The notes beneath the pieces were generated by a model. The model was not told the DNA's origin, did not search any database, and saw only the letters and a program-made list of their open reading frames with translations. This document shows, in pieces, positions 51,991-62,039 of a stretch of DNA of 64,000 nt; within the stretch, counting starts at the first letter, position 1, and each line of letters opens with the position of its first letter. Position numbers and translations under genes: made by a program. The stretch lies in NCBI GenBank assembly GCA_016713785.1, contig JADJOM010000002.1:558001-622000 (forward strand), read 5' to 3'. Source of the DNA: Gemmatimonadota bacterium. Its GTDB lineage: Bacteria; Gemmatimonadota; Gemmatimonadetes; Gemmatimonadales; GWC2-71-9.

Positions 51991-54008
51991 GGCGTGGTGC
52001 TCCCGAGCAGCGCGCGGAAGCGGCGGGCCACGGGAGAGGCGCTGGGCGCGCCGCGCGGCGGCGTGGCGGTGGCGGGGGGGAGCGCGGCGTAGAGGGCGCG
52101 CTCCACGCGGGCGCGGCAGTCGTCGCAGCGGTTGCCGGCGGCGAGCACGTCGAGGTAGCGGCGCAGGTGGCGCACCCCGGCCAGGTGCGCGGGATCGTCC
52201 ACCGCGAGCGCCGCGAGCTCCTGGCCCGCGGCCTCGAGGGCGGGCGCCGCGGGGTCCGTGGGCGCCGCGAGCAGCGCCAGCGCCGCGCGGATGGCGGGAA
52301 GCGATTCCTGCGCCGCGCGGGCGCTGGCGCGCTGCTGGCCGGCGAGGTCGGTGAGCTTGCCGGTGAGGCGGATCCTGTGCACCTCGATGGGCGCCGGCTC
52401 GAAGCCCACCCGCTGCACGTACACCCGCGCGTCCTGCTGCACCAGCTTGATCATCTCGAGGGCGCGGCGCTCGTGCGGCAGCGCGGCCCGCGGCTCGCCG
52501 ATGCGCAGCTGGAGCTCCGCCTGCCACATGGCGCTGAGCGCGGCGCGCAGCTTGTCCTTGACCGTCTGGCCCAGCAGGGTGGCGTTCTCGGCGTCGTCGT
52601 GGGCGTGCACCTCGCCCACGTCGCTCGACTCCTCCTCGAACTCCTCGCCCAGGAACTGCCCGTAGCGGAGCCGGAGCAGCCCCTGGTCGATGCCGAGGTC
52701 GTTGGCGCGGGCGCGGAAGTCGGCGCGGGTGAGGCGGGCGGAGTCGGCCAGCAGCTTCTCGGTGTCGATGATGATCTGGCGCTGGCTGCGGAAGTACTCC
52801 GGCTCCACGCCGAGGGCCATGCGGGCCAGGTCGGCGGCGGGGGCGCGGGTGGTGTCGCGCACCGAGATGAAGATGGTGCCGGAGCGGCTGCGGTTGGGGA
52901 GCGGTACCCGGCGGTCGGTGGCCACGGCGGTGAAGTAGAGCTCGTCGCCCGGGCCGAGCCCGAGGCCGGGGAGGTCGAGGGTGGCGCGGAGCAGGAGCCC
53001 GCCGCCCCGCGGCGCGCGGCTGGCGAAGGGCAGCCAGAGCCGGCGGAAGCGGACGGCCTCGCCCTGGCCCGAGGCCACGGTCACCGCGAGCCCCGCGCTG
53101 TCCACGCCGTAGTCGTCGGTGGCGAGCACCTCCACCGGCTGCGGCGCCACCGCGCCGGGCTCGAGCAGGGTGCGCTCCGCGGGCTGCACCACGGTGAGCA
53201 CCGGGGCGCGGTCGGGGCGCACCGCGAGCCGCACGTCGGCGCCCTGCGCGCGCAGCGTGCCGGGGCCGGCGGCGCGGAGCCGCCAGAGCGCGGAGCGGGT
53301 GGCGATGAGCTCCGCCCGCCAGCGGGTGCCGCGCTCCTGGCGCAGCGGCAGCGAGTCGCCGGCGGAGCCCGCCAGCCACACGGCGGTGGCCGGCCCGCGC
53401 ACCTCCGCCTCCCAGCGCACCCGCGCGCCCTCCTCCACCTCGAGGTCTTCCGCCGCGACGCGGCGGGGGCGCGCGCCGGTGTAGGCGGGCGGGGTGATGT
53501 CGGCGGTGAGGGCACGGATGTCGAGGCTGGCCAGGGCGGTCTCGGGCGCCACGGGCCCCGCGCCGGGGGCGAGGGGCGCCGGCACCACCTGGAGGAACAC
53601 CAGCCCGAGCAGCGCGAGCCCGAGCGCCAGCGAGAGGCAGCGGCGCAGCTCGCCGTGCGGGATGGCGCCCGCCACCCGGGCGGCGTCCCACCGCGCGGCC
53701 ACGCGCGTCCGCTGCAGCGCGGCGAGGCCGGCGGGCGCGGCGCCCTCGAGCAGCAGGGAGGTGCTCTCCTCGAGCTCGGGGAGCGCGCGGTCGAGGTGCA
53801 GCGCCACGTCATGCGGCGTGACGCGGCGGAAGCGGTCGGCGGCGGCGGCCACCGCGAGGCCGGCCAGGTTGCCCACGGCGAGCGGGATCCAGGTGTGCAG
53901 CAGGCCGGCCACGCAGGCGCCGCCGCCCACGCACACCAGCCAGTAGCCGCCGGCACGCTCCAGGCGGAGCCGGGTGGCCAGCCAGGCCAGCTGGTCGGCG
54001 GGCCTCAC
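51987..54008 (-). CDS. Large DUF4175-like membrane protein with periplasmic helical domain
   Basis: A 673-residue protein from GTG 54008 (GTGA overlap with the BatA-like stop). Helices near 20-60 (YWLVCVGGGACVAGLLHTWI, VGNLAGLAVAAAA) and about 125-145. A Pro/Ala region TADITPPAYTGARPRRVAAE begins an Ig-like part, then DDYGVDSAGLAVTVASG and GDELYFTAVATDRR. The C-terminal third is a long helical domain (QRQIIIDTEKLLADSARLTR, LRYGQFLGEEFEEE, HAHDDAENATLLGQTVKD, RAALPHERRALEMIKLVQQD). Family resemblance to DUF4175 proteins of MoxR operons is good. A CDDC-type pair (NRCDDCRARV) lies near the end. Confidence 0.78.
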   Translation of the reverse strand: MRPADQLAWLATRLRLERAGGYWLVCVGGGACVAGLLHTWIPLAVGNLAGLAVAAAADRFRRVTPHDVALHLDRALPELEESTSLLLEGAAPAGLAALQRTRVAARWDAARVAGAIPHGELRRCLSLALGLALLGLVFLQVVPAPLAPGAGPVAPETALASLDIRALTADITPPAYTGARPRRVAAEDLEVEEGARVRWEAEVRGPATAVWLAGSAGDSLPLRQERGTRWRAELIATRSALWRLRAAGPGTLRAQGADVRLAVRPDRAPVLTVVQPAERTLLEPGAVAPQPVEVLATDDYGVDSAGLAVTVASGQGEAVRFRRLWLPFASRAPRGGGLLLRATLDLPGLGLGPGDELYFTAVATDRRVPLPNRSRSGTIFISVRDTTRAPAADLARMALGVEPEYFRSQRQIIIDTEKLLADSARLTRADFRARANDLGIDQGLLRLRYGQFLGEEFEEESSDVGEVHAHDDAENATLLGQTVKDKLRAALSAMWQAELQLRIGEPRAALPHERRALEMIKLVQQDARVYVQRVGFEPAPIEVHRIRLTGKLTDLAGQQRASARAAQESLPAIRAALALLAAPTDPAAPALEAAGQELAALAVDDPAHLAGVRHLRRYLDVLAAGNRCDDCRARVERALYAALPPATATPPRGAPSASPVARRFRALLGSTTP

Positions 54009-55093
54009 GCGGCGCTCCGGCGGGGGCGGCGGGCCAGCCACCGCTCCCCGAGCAGGAGCAGCGCCACCAGCAGCAGCAGCTCGCGGGTGCGGGGGGCGAG
54101 GTCGGCATCGGCGCGTGGTGGCGCGACGCGGGGGAGCGCGGTGGCCACCGTGACCTCGCGCGGGTCGCGGAGATCGGCGGCGGCGGGGCGCCAGGGCCAG
54201 CGGGCAAGCAGCGTGTCGGCCAGCGCGTCGGAGCCGAACTGGCTGGTCGGGAGCGAGAGCGCGGTGTCGCCGTCGGTGGCTGTCGCCAGCGTCACCACCT
54301 GCCCCAGCGCCTCGGATACGGCGCGGATCGCGAGCCCGGCGCGCCGCGCCGCGAGGGAATCGGGCGGGTCGAGCGCCAGGCGCCGCGGGGTGAGCGGTGT
54401 GGTGGCGAGGCTCTCGTCCGGGAACGCCGCGCGATCGGTGGCGCGGATCCGGGTGTACGTGATGCCGCCCGCGTCGCCGCGGCCCACGATGCCCTGCAGG
54501 CTGTCGCCGGGGATCGCGGAGAGATCGGCGAGCCAGCGGCGCTCGGCGGTGGGCGCGGGGGCGTGCCAGCGCACCGTGGCGCGGAGCGCGGGGCGTTCCG
54601 CCCCGAGCGCGGCGAGGCGCGGGTGGGCGTAGAGGTCGATCACGCCGTCCGGGGCCACCAGGCGGTCGGCCTCCGCCAGCGCCTCCCACGGCCCGAGGGC
54701 GGCGACCACCCGCGGCTTGGCGGGCAGCTGGATCTCGGGGAGCCCCGGCGCGAGCAGCCGCACCGTGGCGCCGGCCTGGTTGAGGGAGTCGAGCAGCGGG
54801 TCGGCGGCGAGCCGGGCCTCCACCAGCACCAGGCGCGACGGCAGCCCCACCGTGCCGCCGCGGAGCCGGGGCCCCGCGAGGCCGAGCACCGTGGCGGCGA
54901 GGATGAACAGCCGGAGCAGGAGCAGCAGCGGGTCGGAGAGCCGGGCGGAGCGGGCGCGGGCGGCGGGGAGGCCGTCCAGGTGCCGCAGCGTGCCCACCTT
55001 CACCACCTGGCGGGGGCGCCGGCTCCACAGGTGGAGCGCCAGCGGGATGGCGAGCGCCGCGAGGGCGGCGAGCCAGAGCGGGGTGGCGAACAT
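54005..55093 (-). CDS. BatA-like membrane protein (N-terminal double-TM domain)
   Basis: A 362-residue protein. MFATPLWLAALAALAIPLAL and HLWSRRPRQVVKVGTLRHLD is the start of the aerotolerance/BatA N-terminal domain; a second helix LLLLLRLFILAATVLGLAGP follows, and a third lies at the C-terminus (about 335-350). The middle is a Rossmann-like domain without a MIDAS DxSxS motif. It overlaps the DUF4175-like gene by 4 bp. In MoxR operons these proteins form membrane assemblies with DUF58 and VWA partners. Confidence 0.85.
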   Translation of the reverse strand: MFATPLWLAALAALAIPLALHLWSRRPRQVVKVGTLRHLDGLPAARARSARLSDPLLLLLRLFILAATVLGLAGPRLRGGTVGLPSRLVLVEARLAADPLLDSLNQAGATVRLLAPGLPEIQLPAKPRVVAALGPWEALAEADRLVAPDGVIDLYAHPRLAALGAERPALRATVRWHAPAPTAERRWLADLSAIPGDSLQGIVGRGDAGGITYTRIRATDRAAFPDESLATTPLTPRRLALDPPDSLAARRAGLAIRAVSEALGQVVTLATATDGDTALSLPTSQFGSDALADTLLARWPWRPAAADLRDPREVTVATALPRVAPPRADADLAPRTRELLLLVALLLLGERWLARRPRRSAA

Positions 55094-55108
55094 GGAGCCG
55101 ACGGGGCC

Positions 55109-55989
55109 CTAGGGCAGCCGCTGGCGGCGGGCCAGGTAGGCGCGGAGCGGCGCCTCGAACGGCTCGGCCAGCATGCACTCGACCAGCGCGGCGCCGCGCT
55201 CCTCGAGGTCGCGGCGCAGGCCGCCGAGCGCGGCGTCGAGCCGCACCACCGCGGTGGCGCGGGCCTGGTCGGCGTCGAGGTCCAGGCGGGCGCCGGTCTC
55301 GAGGTCTTCCAGGGTGACGGCGCCATGATAGCCGAAGGCGCGCTCCCGGTCGCCCAGCACCTGGAAGCAGACCACGTCGTGGCGGGCGCCGGCCAGGCGG
55401 CGGGCGGCGGCGCGGACCTCGTCGGTGCGCTCGTGCAGGTCGCCGAGGAGCACGGTGATCCCGCGCGCGGTGCCGGGGGCGAGGGCGCGCTCGAGCGCGG
55501 GCCACTCCGGCCAGGCGCCGGCGGGGGTGATGGCTTCGAGCCGGTGCAGCAGGCGGTGCAGGTGGGTGAGCTCGCGGCGTGGCGGGAGCGGGTCCACGGC
55601 GCCCCCGCCCAGGACGTAGAGCCCCACGGCATCGCCCTGGCGCTGGGCCAGGAGCGCGAGGGCGGCGGCGAGGAAGCGGGCGTAGTCGAGCTTGCTCACG
55701 CCGTCTTCCTGGTGCGCCATGGAGCCGGTGGCGTCGAGCAGCAGCCGCACGGTGAGGCTGGTCTCGGCCTCGGCCTCGCGCACGAAGTAGCGGTCGGAGC
55801 GGCCCAGCAGCTTCCAGTCGATGCGGCGGGGGTCGTCGCCGGGCTGGTAGCTGCGGTACTGGCTGAACTCGAGGCCGGCGCCGGCGCGGCGGCTGGTGTG
55901 GCGGCCGAGCATGGTGCCGTCCACCGCCATGCGGGCGGCGAGCTCGAGGTCGCGCACCAGCGCCAGGGTGCGCGCGGTGACGAAGCGGT

Positions 55990-55993
<4 letters not shown>
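55109..55993 (-). CDS. DUF58 domain protein
   Basis: A 294-residue protein from GTG 55993 overlapping the MoxR stop (GTGA). It has GLEFSQYRSYQPGDDPRRID and WKLLGRSDRYFVREAEAETS, the DUF58 core, then VRLLLDATGSMAHQ, a vWA-like strand where DxxxS (DATGS) stands for the MIDAS. Helix LDYARFLAAALALLAQRQGD follows. DUF58 proteins are regular partners of MoxR ATPases; together they are thought to assemble or mature metalloproteins or envelope complexes. Confidence 0.93.
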
Positions 55994-56979
<986 letters not shown>

Positions 56980-57089
56980 GGGGGAAAGGGGAAGAGGGAA
57001 AAGGGAAAAGGGAAGCGGGAAGCGGGAAGCGGGAAACGGGAAACGGGAAACGGAATATCGCCCTCGAACGGCCCTACCGCCCTACCGCC
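56980..57089. repeat. Heptamer and octamer arrays
   Basis: GGGAAGC/GGGAAAA heptamers (56981-57052 plus strand) upstream of MoxR, and TACCGCCC octamers (57071-57090) at the 3' end of the DUF4159 gene. No promoter box is recognisable in the array. Confidence 0.75.
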
Positions 57090-57707
57090 CTACGCCAGCA
57101 TCGCGTACGTCACGACATTCACGCCGAAGCGGGTGTTGTCCACCGCGAGGAAGCGCTTGTTGCGGAAGTCGTAGTCCCACTCGCAGCCGTAGTCCTTGTT
57201 GCTGTAGAGCACGGCGATGCGGCCGTCGAGGACGATGGCCTTGAGGTAGTCGTGCACCAGGTCGTCGCCCCAGCCGTTGAGCTCGAGGCCGGTGGTGGGC
57301 GGCCCGTCGGGGAACGCGAAGAAGGCGCGGTAGAGCTCGTGGTCGTTGGGGAGCTTCCGCAGCGCGTCGGGCCCGAAGAGGTCGGCCATCTGGGCCTCGA
57401 ACGAGCGGGCGAAGAGCCCGTCCACGTCGTGGTTGCAGTCGTCGGCCAGCACGAAGCCGCCGCCGCGGACAAAGCGGGCGAAGTTGTCCCGCTCCGCCCG
57501 GGTGAACTCCACCAGCCGGTGGCCCGCCAGGTAGGCAAAGCGGGCATCGAACACCCCGGTGCTGGCCAGCGGCACCACCCGCTCCCGGGGGTCCAGGTCG
57601 ATGGTGGTGTACTCCGCCAGCGAGTGCAGCAGGTTGGCGGGCATGCGCTGGTCCACGTCCCAGTTACCGGAGGTGTACTGCAGCCGGGTGAAGGTGAAGC
57701 GGGGCAT
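57090..57707 (-). CDS. DUF4159 family protein
   Basis: A 205-residue protein starting at ATG 57707 (MPRFTFTRLQYTSGNWDVDQ). It has the DUF4159 core: FAYLAGHRLVEFTRAERDNF, ARFVRGGGFVLADDCNHDVD, FRNKRFLAVDNTRFGVNVVT. DUF4159 domains are often near MoxR genes, as here, and carry a GATase-like fold. It lacks the signal peptide seen in some relatives. No good Shine-Dalgarno; repeats fill the leader. Confidence 0.9.
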   Translation of the reverse strand: MPRFTFTRLQYTSGNWDVDQRMPANLLHSLAEYTTIDLDPRERVVPLASTGVFDARFAYLAGHRLVEFTRAERDNFARFVRGGGFVLADDCNHDVDGLFARSFEAQMADLFGPDALRKLPNDHELYRAFFAFPDGPPTTGLELNGWGDDLVHDYLKAIVLDGRIAVLYSNKDYGCEWDYDFRNKRFLAVDNTRFGVNVVTYAMLA

Positions 57708-57786
57708 GGAGCGGTACGTCGGTAACGGCGGTAGGGCGGTAGGGCGCATGCCGCCCTGCCGCCCTACCGCCCTACCGCGCTCCCGT
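57708..57786. repeat. Inverted octamer arrays
   Basis: GGCGGTAGGGCGGTAGGGCG on plus near 57727-57746 and its complement CCGCCCTACCGCCCTACCGC near 57759-57779, centred on GCATGCC. A cruciform or hairpin is likely. It links the end of tldE-like and the start of DUF4159 (both leftward). Confidence 0.8.
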
Positions 57787-59106
57787 CTACACGGCGTCCG
57801 ACAGGCTGGTGAACGTGAAGTCCCGCACCCGCATCGGCGGCACCAGGTTGCCCTGCATGCGCACCGGCCGGCCCAGGGCGTCCACGTTGTTGAGCATGAT
57901 GATGGGCGACTCGTTGAAGCGGAAGTTCTTGATGGCGTGCTTGATCTTGCCATCCTCCACGTAGAACGTGCCGTCGCGGGTGAGCCCGGTGAGCAGCAGG
58001 GTCTGCGGGTCGACGAAGCGGATGTACCAGAACCGGGTGACCAGCACGCCGCGCGCGGTGTCGCGGATGAGCTCTTCGAGCGAGGCGGAGCCGCCGGCCA
58101 TCAGGAAGTTGGCGGGGCCGGGGGTGGCGGGCTTGCCCTGCTTCTCGGCCCAGTAGCGGGAGTAGAAGAGGTTCTGCACCACGCCCTTGTCGATCCAGCT
58201 GGTCTTCTGCTGGGCGCGCCCGTCGCCGCCCCACGGCGCCGCGGGGACGTCGGCGTGCCAGGGATCGGACCAGATGCTCACCGCCGGGTCCACCAGCTGC
58301 TCGCCGAGGCGGGTGCCGCCCCCCTGCCGGGAAAGGGGGCTGCGGCCCTCGTCGGCCTGGCGGGCGTTGAGCGAGAAGAGCAGCGGCTGCACCATGTCCA
58401 CCGCGGCCAGGGGCTCGAGGATCACGGTGTACTTGCCGGGCTCGATGGCCTTGGCCTCGCGGCTGGCCACGGCCTTCTCGATGGCGATGGCCGACGACGC
58501 GCCGCTGTCGAACTTCGCGGCGTCGTTGACGTCGCGCTCCACGTAGCCGGAGCCGGTGCCGTCCTCGGTGCGCATGGTCACCGAGAAGTTGAGATTGGTG
58601 GAGCGGTGGTAGGCGAAGAGCCCGGCGCTGTTGGCCATGGCCTGCCAGCCGCCGCCGTCCTGCAGGAAGCCCGCCGCCACGCAGCCCCGCGCCCGCGCCG
58701 GGACGATGCTCGCCTCGGCCGCCTGGGCCCGGTACTCGGGGGTGAGCTTCGCGGTGCCCTCCACGTAGGCGCCGGGCACCGGGGTGTAGGGCTGCTGCGC
58801 CAGTGGCGGCATGTACTCCGGGTCGTCGGGCGCCAGCCGCGCCAGCGCCTCGGCGGCGCGCACGGTGCGCTCGATCGTCGCGGCGTCGAACTGGTTGGCG
58901 GTGGCGGTGCCGTTCTTCTTCCCGAAGGAGCTGCTCACCACCAGCGTCAGGTCCTCGGTGTAGCCGGCGGTGGAGACGGTGTTCCGGGCGTAGCGCACGT
59001 TGCCGCCGCTGTTGCCGCCGATGTTGATCTCGCAGCTCTCCGCGCGGGAGAGCGTGAGGGCCTGCTGCAGCAGGGCGCGGGCCTCGGATTCGTTGAGTTC
59101 GGGCAT
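57787..59106 (-). CDS. TldE/PmbA-like protein
   Basis: A 439-residue protein of the TldD/PmbA fold: CEINIGGNSGGNVRYARNTV, VVSSSFGKKNGTATANQFDA, ARGCVAAGFLQDGGGW and the C-terminal RDTARGVLVTRFWYIRFVDP, TLLLTGLTRDGTFYVEDGKI. It lacks the HExxxH motif found in the TldD partner, as TldE proteins do. It starts 5 bp after the TldD stop; TldD and TldE form a heterodimeric protease acting on short unfolded peptides (known for E. coli TldD/E). Coordinates were set from ATG 59106. Confidence 0.93.
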   Translation of the reverse strand: MPELNESEARALLQQALTLSRAESCEINIGGNSGGNVRYARNTVSTAGYTEDLTLVVSSSFGKKNGTATANQFDAATIERTVRAAEALARLAPDDPEYMPPLAQQPYTPVPGAYVEGTAKLTPEYRAQAAEASIVPARARGCVAAGFLQDGGGWQAMANSAGLFAYHRSTNLNFSVTMRTEDGTGSGYVERDVNDAAKFDSGASSAIAIEKAVASREAKAIEPGKYTVILEPLAAVDMVQPLLFSLNARQADEGRSPLSRQGGGTRLGEQLVDPAVSIWSDPWHADVPAAPWGGDGRAQQKTSWIDKGVVQNLFYSRYWAEKQGKPATPGPANFLMAGGSASLEELIRDTARGVLVTRFWYIRFVDPQTLLLTGLTRDGTFYVEDGKIKHAIKNFRFNESPIIMLNNVDALGRPVRMQGNLVPPMRVRDFTFTSLSDAV

Positions 59107-59111
59107 GGCGG

Positions 59112-60740
59112 TTATCCGATCTTCCGAGCGGTGTTGATCACGTTGACCCCGTTCACCCGCACCGTGGCGGCGCCGTGCGAGACGGCGCTCACCTGCGGCG
59201 GCTGGCCCTTCCCGTCGAAGAAGGAGCCGCCCAGCCGGTAGTCGCGCCGGTCGCAGATGGCGGCCACCGCGTTCCAGAACTCCTGGGTGTTGGACTGGTA
59301 GGCCACGTCGCGCAGCATGCCGACGATCTTGCCCTTGCGGATCTCGTAGAAGAGCTGCCCGCCGAACTGGAAGTTGTAGCGCTGCTGGTCGATCGAGTAC
59401 GAGCCGTCGCCGACGATGAAGATCCCCTTCTCGACCCCCGCCACCATCTGCGCCGGGGTGAGCTGCTTCGTGCCCGGGCGGAGGGAGACGTTGGGCATGC
59501 GCTGGAACTGGATGGAGCTCCAGCTGTCGCCGTAGCAGCAGCCGTGGCTGGCGTTCTCGCCCAGGATGTGCACCTGGTCGCGGATGGCCTCGTAGCCCAC
59601 CAGGATGCCGTCCTTCACCAGGTCCCACTCGCGGGTCTTCACACCCTCGTCGTCATACCCCACGGCGCCGAGCGAGCCGGGCTGCACCTTGTCGGCCACG
59701 AAGTTGACCATCGGGCTGCCGTACTTGAAGCTCTTCGTCTTCCACTTGTCGAGCGTGGCGAAGCTGGTGCCGGCGTAGTTGGCCTCGTAGCCGAGCACCC
59801 GGTCGAGCTCCAGCGGGTGGCCCACCGACTCGTGGATGGTGAGCCAGGTATGCGAGGGGTCGAGCACCAGGTCCCACTTGCCGGCCTCGACCGACTTGGC
59901 GCCCTGCTTCTCCCTGGCCTGCGTGGCGGCGAGGCGGGCGTCCTCGAGCATGTCGTAGCTGTCGCCGTAGACCAGCGCGCCGCCCGGGGTCTTCACCTTG
60001 TCGGCGGCCCGGCCGGCCAGGTACTCCCAGCCCATGCCCACCGGGGAGGAGAGGGCGTCGCGGGTCTCGAACTTGCCGGTGGCCTGGTCGACCACCGTCA
60101 CCTGGAAGTTGGGCCAGGTGCGGTGCACGTCCTGGTCGATGTAGCTGCCGTCGGTCGAGGCGAAGTACTTCTGCTCGTTCACCAGGAAGAGCCCGGTGAA
60201 GATGTAGCTGGCGCCGGCCTTGAGGGCCGCGTCGCCGACGGCGGTGAGCAGGTCGGCCTTCTCCTGGATGGAGATCTCGAAGGCGTTCTTGCCGATCGGC
60301 GTCTTCCAGCTCACCTCGCCGTGCCCCCGCTGCGGCGCCAGGCGCACCGGCTCGGTCTGCAGCCGGCTGTTGGCCTTGGCGATCGCCACCGCCTGCATCG
60401 CGGCGCGGCGCACCCCCTCGATGGTGACGTCCTGCGTGGCCGCGAAGCCCCAGGTCCCGTCGGCGATCACCCGGATCCCGACCCCGAAGGACTCGGTGCT
60501 GACCACGTTCTGGATCTTGGTCTCGCGCCCGTTGATGAACTGGTTCAGGTAGCGGCTGATCCGCACGTCGGCGTAGCTGGCGCCGCGGCTGCGCGCCGCC
60601 TCGAGCGCGGCGTCGGCCAGCTGCTTGCGATCGGTGCCCGGGATCGGGGTCAGCGACCCCGACCAGGGCCGCGCATGCGGCGGGACGAGCAGCGCGCCGG
60701 CGGCCAGCCCGGTCATCTGCAGGAAGTCACGGCGTTCCAC
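59112..60740 (-). CDS. TldD-like metalloprotease with Tat-type signal
   Basis: A 542-residue protein from GTG 60740 with GGAG 6 nt upstream. N-terminus VERRDFLQMTGLAAGALLV is a twin-arginine-like signal. The peptidase core has RGASYADVRISRYLNQFING, TESFGVGIRVIADGTWGFAA, and the zinc motif TIHESVGHPLELDRVLGYEA (HExxxH, about 300-308), then TSFATLDKW and GYDDEGVKT. This is TldD, the catalytic partner of TldE next to it, but Tat export of TldD is unusual, as bacterial TldD is cytoplasmic; the partner has no signal, so hitchhiking export or folding control can be considered. Confidence 0.93.
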   Translation of the reverse strand: MERRDFLQMTGLAAGALLVPPHARPWSGSLTPIPGTDRKQLADAALEAARSRGASYADVRISRYLNQFINGRETKIQNVVSTESFGVGIRVIADGTWGFAATQDVTIEGVRRAAMQAVAIAKANSRLQTEPVRLAPQRGHGEVSWKTPIGKNAFEISIQEKADLLTAVGDAALKAGASYIFTGLFLVNEQKYFASTDGSYIDQDVHRTWPNFQVTVVDQATGKFETRDALSSPVGMGWEYLAGRAADKVKTPGGALVYGDSYDMLEDARLAATQAREKQGAKSVEAGKWDLVLDPSHTWLTIHESVGHPLELDRVLGYEANYAGTSFATLDKWKTKSFKYGSPMVNFVADKVQPGSLGAVGYDDEGVKTREWDLVKDGILVGYEAIRDQVHILGENASHGCCYGDSWSSIQFQRMPNVSLRPGTKQLTPAQMVAGVEKGIFIVGDGSYSIDQQRYNFQFGGQLFYEIRKGKIVGMLRDVAYQSNTQEFWNAVAAICDRRDYRLGGSFFDGKGQPPQVSAVSHGAATVRVNGVNVINTARKIG

Positions 60741-60890
60741 AATGCACTCCAAGGCGGGAGGGACGGGAGACGGGGTGCAGGAGATGATGGTACAGGACAG
60801 CGACGGCCCGTGCCAGCGTGCAACATGCCCCGGCGGGGCCGCCGACACTAGGACGTAAGGGAAGCCGCGAGGGTTGCAGCCCGGTGGGGC

Positions 60891-62039
60891 CTACGCCGTG
60901 TGCGGCGGCGCGAGGCGGCTGAAGCGGGCAATGAACCGGCGGTCGATCCGGTCCTTGAGCGCCATGGCGGCGCCGTTGTGCACCGCGAGCCCGCGCCACG
61001 AGCCGAGGGCGCGGCCGTCGCCGGTGTTGAGCAGGGCCAGGAATTCCGCCTGGGGCTTGAAGCTGCGGAAGCGGCCGGCCCCCTCGAGCGCGGCGCCGAG
61101 GTTGCGCGCGAGCACCGGGCCCATGCGCACGGCGTAGACGCCGGCCCGGGGGAGCCGCGGCGCGGAGAGCAGGGTCACCGCGTCGCCGGCGCCGAAGAGG
61201 CCGGGGCAGCCGGGCACGGCGAGGGCGTCGTCCACCGAGAGGAAGCCGCGGGCGTCGGTGGGGAGCCCGCTGTCGCGGAAGAGCGGCGGCGCCTCGGTGC
61301 CGGTGGCCCAGAGCACCAGGTCGGCGGCGACGATGCGGCCGCCGCCCACCACCAGGTGTCCCGGGCCGAGCCCCTCCACCCGGGTGGAGAGCCGCAGGGT
61401 GATGTCGTGCTCCTTGAGCACCGCCTCCGCCTTCTCGGCCACGGCGGGACCGCGGTCGCGCACCAGGGCGTGGCTCGCGTCGTAGAGGGTGATCACCGCG
61501 CGGCTGGCCTCGAGCCGGTCGAGCCGGGCCCGCACCGCGAGCGCCAGCTCCACCCCCGCCGCGCCGCCACCCACCACCGCCACCTGCAGCGTCTCGGGGC
61601 CAGGGCTGGCGGCGGCGCGCTCCAGCGCGGGCCCGATCTCGAGCGCGCGCTGCACCGGCTTGAGCCGGAGCGCGTGCTCCATGACGCCGGGGAGCCCGAG
61701 CCCCGCCGCCTGCCCGCCGATGGCCACCGAGGCCACGTCGTAGGGCAGGGTGGTGCCGTCATCGAGGGCCACGCTCCGGGCAAAGCCGTCGATGCGGGTG
61801 GCGCGGGCCACCACCAGGCGCGCGCCCGCGGCCGCCGCGATGGGCGCCAGGTCGAGGCTGACCTGGTCCTCGGTGTATTGCCCGCCCAGCCAGCCGGGGA
61901 GCATGCCGGAGTAGAGCTGCCGCGGCTGGGCGGAGACCAGCACCGTCTCCGCGGGGGCGAGCCGGCCGCGGGCCAGCGCCTCCAGCACGAAGAGGTGGGC
62001 GTGCCCCCCTCCGATCAGGACGAGACGGGAAAGGCCCAC
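60891..62039 (-). CDS. FAD-dependent pyridine nucleotide-disulfide oxidoreductase of the SelD-associated type
   Basis: A 382-residue protein from GTG 62039. SRLVLIGGGHAHLFVLEALA is an FAD-binding GxGxxG variant, QLYSGMLPGWLGGQYTEDQV matches the family that is found fused N-terminally to SelD, then LQVAVVGGGAAGVELALAVR (second Rossmann motif), VEGLGPGHLVVGGGRIVAAD and PGLFGAGDAVTLLS (FAD GD motif). Here SelD is not fused and not in the window. The active-site redox cysteines of class I disulfide reductases are not seen. It overlaps the esterase gene by 25 bp. Confidence 0.85.
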   Translation of the reverse strand: MGLSRLVLIGGGHAHLFVLEALARGRLAPAETVLVSAQPRQLYSGMLPGWLGGQYTEDQVSLDLAPIAAAAGARLVVARATRIDGFARSVALDDGTTLPYDVASVAIGGQAAGLGLPGVMEHALRLKPVQRALEIGPALERAAASPGPETLQVAVVGGGAAGVELALAVRARLDRLEASRAVITLYDASHALVRDRGPAVAEKAEAVLKEHDITLRLSTRVEGLGPGHLVVGGGRIVAADLVLWATGTEAPPLFRDSGLPTDARGFLSVDDALAVPGCPGLFGAGDAVTLLSAPRLPRAGVYAVRMGPVLARNLGAALEGAGRFRSFKPQAEFLALLNTGDGRALGSWRGLAVHNGAAMALKDRIDRRFIARFSRLAPPHTA

